DNA of 64,000 bases, taken from assembly GCA_036362985.1 (NCBI GenBank), contig JAYGXS010000003.1:48562846-48626845 (forward strand). The letters are read 5' to 3'. A model generated the notes under the pieces. It ran no database searches, had not been told where the DNA came from, and saw only the letters and a list, made by a program, of their open reading frames with translations. The position numbers and the translations under genes are program-made. The DNA comes from Ligula intestinalis (Eukaryota > Platyhelminthes > Cestoda > Diphyllobothriidea > Diphyllobothriidae). Shown piece by piece: positions 63,001-64,000 of this stretch; the first letter of the stretch is position 1; each line of letters starts with the position of its first letter.

Positions 63001-63763
63001 GCCCCAACTGTCCAATGGACACGCCGTCGGCAATGGCAACGCCGTCGCCGCCAATGGTGCTGCTTTGGTGCCCGTAGATAAGTCAGAACGCAGTTTTGAG
63101 GAGCTCTGCAAGGATCCCTGGGCGAAGAGTTTCCTCCTCTCTGAGTTAAAACGACTAGGTGACGCTGCTGGATTGAAGGGTTTTGAGAAGGTGAGTCTTG
63201 CAAGTACAGATGAGTATCCCGAAATTTTGACCGATGCCTTTTCGATTCAAGCGGCCTAGGCATTGTAATGCAATATAATCTCACGATATTTCAGTTATGA
63301 CAGGAAACCAGCTTCTGAATGCGCTTTTTTATGGCTGCCAACAAAATAGCTGCTCATTAAAAGTGGCATTCTTAGGTAGTGTGCATTCTTCTCATGTATA
63401 TTAAATGTCTTGAAATTGGAAGACCTTCTATAGAAAGTGTACACAAAATTTCCTTCGCGCCGATTAGTGCTGTACTCAAGCTGGCGGTGTCAAGACTCTC
63501 TCTCTCTCTTGGGAATAACCTTCACGATATAAAATTTTACTCATTGCCCATGAGGATTCGTCTTGTAGCTGTTACCCGCCTCTTCTCGTATCCCTTTCCT
63601 TTTCTAGGTGAAAAACATATATCTGAGCTGGCAGCCCTTCTCCATTGAGAACAAAATGCTTACCCCGACGCTGAAGGCCGCGCGCCCAATCATTAGAGAT
63701 TTCTTTTCGAAAGAACTAGCAGGCCTGTATACCACGCCGCTACCCGAGCCACTCAAGTCTTGA
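29979..63763 (+). CDS. ACSL: Long-chain acyl-CoA synthetase, ACSL1/5/6-like (16 exons, full span)
   Basis: The enzyme activates long-chain fatty acids to acyl-CoA with ATP, usually on ER or outer mitochondrial membranes. Sixteen exons were joined by homology and splice phase, with coordinates listed separately. From the in-frame ATG at 29990 they total 2103 bases: 700 codons plus stop, close to the usual 660-700. Adenylate-forming motifs are intact: YTSGTTGTPKG (residues 231-241), GYGCTET (414-419), [10 protein letters not shown] (490-499) followed by [17 protein letters not shown], and [10 protein letters not shown] with the conserved catalytic-type Lys 672. The N-terminal membrane anchor typical of ACSL1/5/6 is not seen, so upstream exons are likely. 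Introns 3, 7 and 10 exceed 4 kb and carry transposons. Flatworms are thought to lack fatty acid synthesis and rely on scavenged fatty acids, which fits an important role. Confidence 0.93.
30186..30288 (+). CDS. ACSL: ACSL exon 2
   Basis: Acceptor ttgcag. [18 protein letters not shown] then [17 protein letters not shown], which aligns with the DDVRTMYEGFQRGLQV block of vertebrate ACSL1. Phase-1 end at G|gtcgta; a donor three bases earlier (30285) is equally compatible. Confidence 0.8.
30666..30733 (+). CDS. ACSL: ACSL exon 3
   Basis: Acceptor attttag. [23 protein letters not shown] matches GPMLGYRKPDQPYKWLSYKQ. Donor CAG|gtattt, phase 0. The following intron (7257 bases) holds a complete-length LINE. 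Confidence 0.92.
31100..31235 (-). repeat. Family R1-like segment inside the LINE 3' end
   Basis: The minus-strand sequence (cgccagccacctacaccctc, ggtcttattgactttgtctt, ttggtagatactgc) is related to the R1 repeats at 9840, 48600 and 50655. Either R1 copies are truncated LINE 3' ends, or they are SINEs sharing the LINE tail. Confidence 0.55.
31855..32010 (+). repeat. Purine-rich tract in the LINE 3' region
   Basis: About 150 bases are almost only A and G (agaagaagaagcggaagagg, gaagaagagagtgaaagag). Such tracts can form triplex DNA. It lies in the 3' untranslated part of the minus-strand LINE, where it would be transcribed as pyrimidine-rich RNA. Confidence 0.7.
32836..33516 (-). pseudogene. 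Zinc-finger C-terminus of the LINE polyprotein
   Basis: The frame continues the LINE ORF after a nonsense codon ([18 protein letters not shown]). It has three finger-like units: [20 protein letters not shown] ending in Cys (C2HC), [21 protein letters not shown] (C2H2), and [20 protein letters not shown], where the first Cys is lost. Fingers one and two are separated by about 70 Ser/Thr/Pro-rich residues. The repeated GLVGHLR core shows internal duplication. This is easily misread as a host zinc-finger gene, but its position and frame tie it to the LINE. The fingers may guide nucleic-acid binding of the RT. Confidence 0.85.
33517..36767 (-). pseudogene. LINE endonuclease-reverse transcriptase (RTE-like)
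   Basis: The APE endonuclease starts [17 protein letters not shown] (near 36500) and continues, after a TAG at about 36399, with [34 protein letters not shown] and later [17 protein letters not shown] (33952-35679) shows [69 protein letters not shown] and [10 protein letters not shown], where one Asp of the FADD box is missing. C-terminal blocks ([29 protein letters not shown]) continue through three stops: TAG 33952, TAG near 33715 and TGA near 33540. The copy is dead but fairly recent. Confidence 0.92.
37991..38095 (+). CDS. ACSL: ACSL exon 4
   Basis: Acceptor ctgaag. [35 protein letters not shown]: 35 codons aligning with ECIGSALIQKGF ... FIGIFAQNRPE. Donor GAG|gtgagt. Found by looking for the missing block between exons 3 and 5; phase 0 on both sides. 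Confidence 0.88.
38699..38798 (+). CDS. ACSL: ACSL exon 5
   Basis: Acceptor tatttcag. [33 protein letters not shown] aligns with [23 protein letters not shown]. Donor A|gtgagc, phase 1. Confidence 0.93.
39013..39188 (+). CDS. ACSL: ACSL exon 6
   Basis: Acceptor tttttag. [20 protein letters not shown], then [20 protein letters not shown] and [13 protein letters not shown]. It aligns with AELSLVFVDKPEKAKLLL ... LKIIVVMDAYG. Donor TTG|gtacgt, phase 0. Confidence 0.93.
39623..39655 (+). CDS. ACSL: ACSL exon 7 (33-nt microexon)
   Basis: Between gttttag and gtaagt lie just eleven codons, [11 protein letters not shown], matching the EDLGRANRRKPKPP spacer in front of the AMP-binding motif. Phase 0 on both sides, so skipping it would not change the frame. 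Confidence 0.82.
39820..40310 (+). repeat. Possible solo LTR in ACSL intron 7
   Basis: The GC-rich block begins TGTCACATTAAGGTG and has a TATA-like box in ccatataaatatgcc near 40154, with a composition different from its AT-rich surroundings. No coding and no second copy in the window, so LTR identity is a guess. Confidence 0.25.
40311..44088. other. Rest of ACSL intron 7: no recognised gene
   Basis: Mixed-composition sequence with only short motif-free open frames. A (TCC)n tract at 42580-42613 is the one clear simple repeat. Confidence 0.5.
42580..42613 (+). repeat. (TCC)n microsatellite
   Basis: About eleven perfect TCC units. Long Ser/Pro/Leu or Arg runs in open frames here come only from this tract. 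Confidence 0.95.
44089..44140 (+). CDS. ACSL: ACSL exon 8 (AMP-binding motif, first half)
   Basis: Acceptor cttttcag. [18 protein letters not shown] with the phosphate-binding loop cut by the intron. Donor G|gtaagg, phase 1. Confidence 0.94.
44285..44400 (-). repeat. tRNA-derived SINE, 3' part
   Basis: On the minus strand: gataatgagccggaaatggcc then attccagtctcccttctctt. The same tail (ggctaataagccaaaaatgg...tagtttcccttttctc) ends the SINE copies at 55235-55410 and 55451-55620. The tRNA head is missing. It lies in ACSL intron 8. Confidence 0.6.
45126..45600 (-). pseudogene. Penelope-like element lineage C, GIY-YIG C-terminus, copy 1
   Basis: Minus-strand translation gives a decayed GIY-YIG end ([17 protein letters not shown]) followed by the typical PLE C-terminus: [40 protein letters not shown] and YSVLRLSF. 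The SINR..DL..Y..LR ending differs from lineages A and B in this window. RT is absent. It lies in ACSL intron 8. Confidence 0.8.
46309..46388 (+). CDS. ACSL: ACSL exon 9 (AMP-binding motif, second half)
   Basis: Acceptor ttcttcag. (G)[19 protein letters not shown] then SAVLGEG. Completes the TSGTTGTPKG signature. Donor GGG|gtaagt, phase 0. Confidence 0.93.
46389..48292. other. ACSL intron 9: no recognised gene
   Basis: About 1.9 kb of mixed sequence with short open frames and no clear repeat matches inside the window. Confidence 0.45.
48293..48361 (+). CDS. ACSL: ACSL exon 10
   Basis: Acceptor tttttag. [23 protein letters not shown] aligns with CPDDTLISFLPLAHMFERVVE. Donor GAA|gtatgt, phase 0. 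The next intron is 7594 bases and repeat-rich. Confidence 0.94.
48600..48910 (+). repeat. Dispersed repeat family R1, longer copy
   Basis: Shares with 50655-50985 the head ggcattattcggtttgcg, the middle cgcaccagccatctgcgc-like block and the tail gtctgctatnnnttaaaact then gtcgccgttcctgca. Preceded by a poly-C run (48565-48575). No coding; inside ACSL intron 10. Confidence 0.65.
48911..50224. other. Part of ACSL intron 10 without recognised gene
   Basis: Mixed GC sequence. The 164-codon open frame at 49378 has no motif and no partner exons, so I regard it as chance. Confidence 0.45.
50225..50320. repeat. Short PLE pseudo-LTR-like fragment
   Basis: The block gggccatttatttcaccacg then aacgtttcgagtactcttca resembles ccatttgtttatttgtccga then cgtttcgaactctcatgcgg at 53120-53157, the 3' side of PLE lineage C copy 2. 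Short and diverged. Confidence 0.35.
50655..50985 (+). repeat. Dispersed repeat family R1, second longer copy
   Basis: About 330 bases related to 48600-48910, with gcgttattcggtttgcggg, gatcccacctccagtcttat and gtctgctatcagttaaaact in the same order. It ends ccaccctgttgtggat. Confidence 0.65.
51420..51745 (+). repeat. Dispersed repeat family R3, copy 1
   Basis: Related over about 320 bases to 58030-58385: ggtagcgtgctaggaactgg against ggtagcgtgccaggaatggg, gagtgctgatatgccgatgt against gagtgctgatatgtcgatgt, and the shared gcgatcagcaaattgcttga. Not coding in either copy. Confidence 0.75.
51911..51960 (+). repeat. (GT)n tract followed by G-rich triplets
   Basis: gctgtgtgtgtgtgtgtgct then ggaggaggtggtggtggcgc. 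Simple-sequence DNA in ACSL intron 10. Confidence 0.85.
52116..52143 (+). repeat. Poly-G tract (8 G, TC, 18 G)
   Basis: A run of 26 G with a single TC interruption on the sense strand of the ACSL intron. Could form a G-quadruplex in DNA or pre-mRNA; its exact length is prone to sequencing error. Confidence 0.85.
53100..53840 (-). pseudogene. Penelope-like element lineage C, C-terminus and 3' end, copy 2
   Basis: Nucleotide-level similarity to 45165-45560 over the GIY-YIG C-terminus (shared tttgaatgtgtggc, ttcagtttctc, cgtagttgcttt, atgtttcttgccgtggcagt). Frames are more broken than in copy 1. On the 3' side, 53120-53165 has a gacgtttcgaactctcatgcgg block typical of PLE pseudo-LTRs. Confidence 0.7.
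55235..55410 (-). repeat. tRNA-derived SINE, minus-strand copy
   Basis: On the minus strand the head reads like a tRNA: A box TGGCGCAGTGG (55390-55400) and B box GGTTCGAAACTC (55344-55355) at normal spacing, with an anticodon-arm-like stretch between. It continues into a non-tRNA tail ending agtttcccttttctctgtcg near 55235. The same tail occurs elsewhere, so it is a SINE, transcribed by RNA polymerase III when active. Confidence 0.8.
55451..55620 (+). repeat. tRNA-derived SINE, plus-strand copy
   Basis: Diverged version of the same SINE: A box TGACCCAGCGG (55460-55470), B-box-like AGTTTCGCAACTC (55504-55516), then ggctaataagccagaaataa and cctagtctccgtcg. It lies head-to-head with the copy at 55235-55410, 40 bases apart, in ACSL intron 10. 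Confidence 0.75.
55956..56173 (+). CDS. ACSL: ACSL exon 11
   Basis: Acceptor cttctag. [20 protein letters not shown], then [20 protein letters not shown] and [16 protein letters not shown]. It matches the IGFFQGDIRLLMDDLKVLQPTVF region. Donor GATAA|gtgagt, phase 2. Confidence 0.95.
56570..56635 (+). repeat. tRNA-derived SINE, tail fragment
   Basis: ggctagtaagccataaatgg then gattccagtctcccttgtct matches the SINE tail; no tRNA head is seen. ACSL intron 11. Confidence 0.6.
56636..58029. other. Part of ACSL intron 11 without recognised gene
   Basis: Short motif-free open frames only. A poly-C run occurs near 57933-57943. Confidence 0.45.
58030..58385 (+). repeat. Dispersed repeat family R3, copy 2
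   Basis: Related to 51420-51745 in the same orientation. It starts with a (GA)n tract at 58032-58049, where copy 1 has a shorter gagagagagg. Not coding; ACSL intron 11. Confidence 0.75.
58977..59127 (+). CDS. ACSL: ACSL exon 12
   Basis: Acceptor tttgtag completes the split Lys codon. [49 protein letters not shown] aligns with NSLWDRLIFHKVQ ... GGRVRLMVTGAAPVS. Donor CCG|gtaggt, phase 0. Confidence 0.95.
59128..61886. other. ACSL intron 12: no recognised gene
   Basis: Contains homopolymer runs (G at 59462-59473, C near 60261-60269) and a (GA)n tract at 61405-61423. A block at 59490-59640 weakly resembles 31265-31480 of the LINE 3' region (attgcagcct, ttttttatagtgag-like). No gene seen. Confidence 0.45.
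61887..62051 (+). CDS. ACSL: ACSL exon 13
   Basis: Acceptor tttcag. [20 protein letters not shown] contains the EGYGxTE adenylation motif, then [18 protein letters not shown] and DKKGE. Donor GAG|gtgcgt, phase 0. Confidence 0.95.
62500..62613 (+). CDS. ACSL: ACSL exon 14
   Basis: Acceptor tgtttcag. [20 protein letters not shown], then [15 protein letters not shown] with the invariant Asp of the ATP/AMP-binding signature. Donor ACA|gtcagt. Phase 0. Confidence 0.94.
62750..63190 (+). CDS. ACSL: ACSL exon 15
   Basis: Acceptor aactag. [28 protein letters not shown] holds the hinge and fatty-acyl-CoA synthetase signature. An Asn/Ala/Gly-rich insert of about 40 residues ([20 protein letters not shown] and onwards) precedes [18 protein letters not shown]. 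Donor AAG|gtgagt, phase 0. Confidence 0.95.
63608..63763 (+). CDS. ACSL: ACSL exon 16 (last, with stop)
   Basis: Acceptor ttttctag. [27 protein letters not shown] carries the conserved C-terminal Lys region, then [16 protein letters not shown] and TGA at 63761-63763. No AATAAA was identified in the remaining 237 bases, so the 3' UTR probably runs past the window. Confidence 0.94.
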   Translation: MKNIYLSWQPFSIENKMLTPTLKAARPIIRDFFSKELAGLYTTPLPEPLKS

Positions 63764-64000
63764 TTTCCGCAGTCCTACCCCTCCTGTAACCCCTTAAAAT
63801 CACGTATTTTTGACGACCACGCACTGGGCTGCGAGTCTACTTGATACTGATGCAGATTGGACTGTTATACACTAATCACTAATCATTGAAACTCGTCTTT
63901 GGAGTCGTTTCCCACAAACATAGCTTTTGACATGTGTGCACGTATGTCTTTTTTTTTTGTCTACCCACAAGCAAGCATTTTTCTGTTGCAGTTATCTCAT

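Overview
The window is eukaryotic nuclear DNA. It has spliced genes with canonical GT/AG introns, many decayed retroelements, tRNA-derived SINEs and one 10-base assembly gap. Repeat content, long repeat-filled introns and LINE proteins with C-terminal C2H2 zinc fingers suggest a parasitic flatworm, most likely a diphyllobothriid-type tapeworm. That assignment is inference; the sequence alone does not prove it.

Left part (1 to about 29.9 kb) is almost entirely a retroelement graveyard. A Ty3/gypsy element runs off the left edge (minus strand, 1-3615). It is followed by a Tc1/mariner-superfamily relic (5.4-5.9 kb), two CR1/Jockey-like LINE fragments (6.9-9.2 kb) and another LINE fragment with the assembly gap (10.5-11.4 kb). 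An inverted Penelope-like (PLE) relic lies at 12.3-13.3 kb. A long CR1/Jockey-like LINE (13.5-21.4 kb) has its ORF1 split by a PLE with an uninterrupted 781-codon reading frame (14601-17302), flanked by a 12-bp target duplication. The LINE ends in three 289-bp tandem repeats and faces an inverted partial copy of itself (21.8-22.5 kb). A decayed LINE (23.5-25.2 kb) and a second PLE lineage with terminal direct repeats (25.2-27.6 kb) follow.

Right part (about 30-63.8 kb) is one host gene on the plus strand: a long-chain acyl-CoA synthetase of the ACSL1/5/6 type. I reconstructed 16 exons by homology and splice phase. All exon junctions agree in phase, and from an in-frame ATG at 29990 the joined exons give exactly 700 codons plus stop. 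The true N-terminus may lie further left. Its introns hold a 6.9-kb RTE-like LINE with zinc fingers (intron 3), a possible solo LTR (intron 7), fragments of a third PLE lineage, tRNA-derived SINEs and other dispersed repeats (introns 8-11).

The most interesting non-protein signal is a pair of hammerhead-ribozyme-like motifs at equivalent places near the 3' ends of two PLE copies (13224-13270 and 17236-17284). Both keep the CUGANGA and GAAA core boxes, and stem III shows compensatory changes. Hammerheads in PLEs are established; this flatworm pair, with a nearly absent stem II and an overlap with a perfect 39-bp terminal inverted repeat, deserves a check. I saw no prokaryotic-type defence system, CRISPR array or operon.
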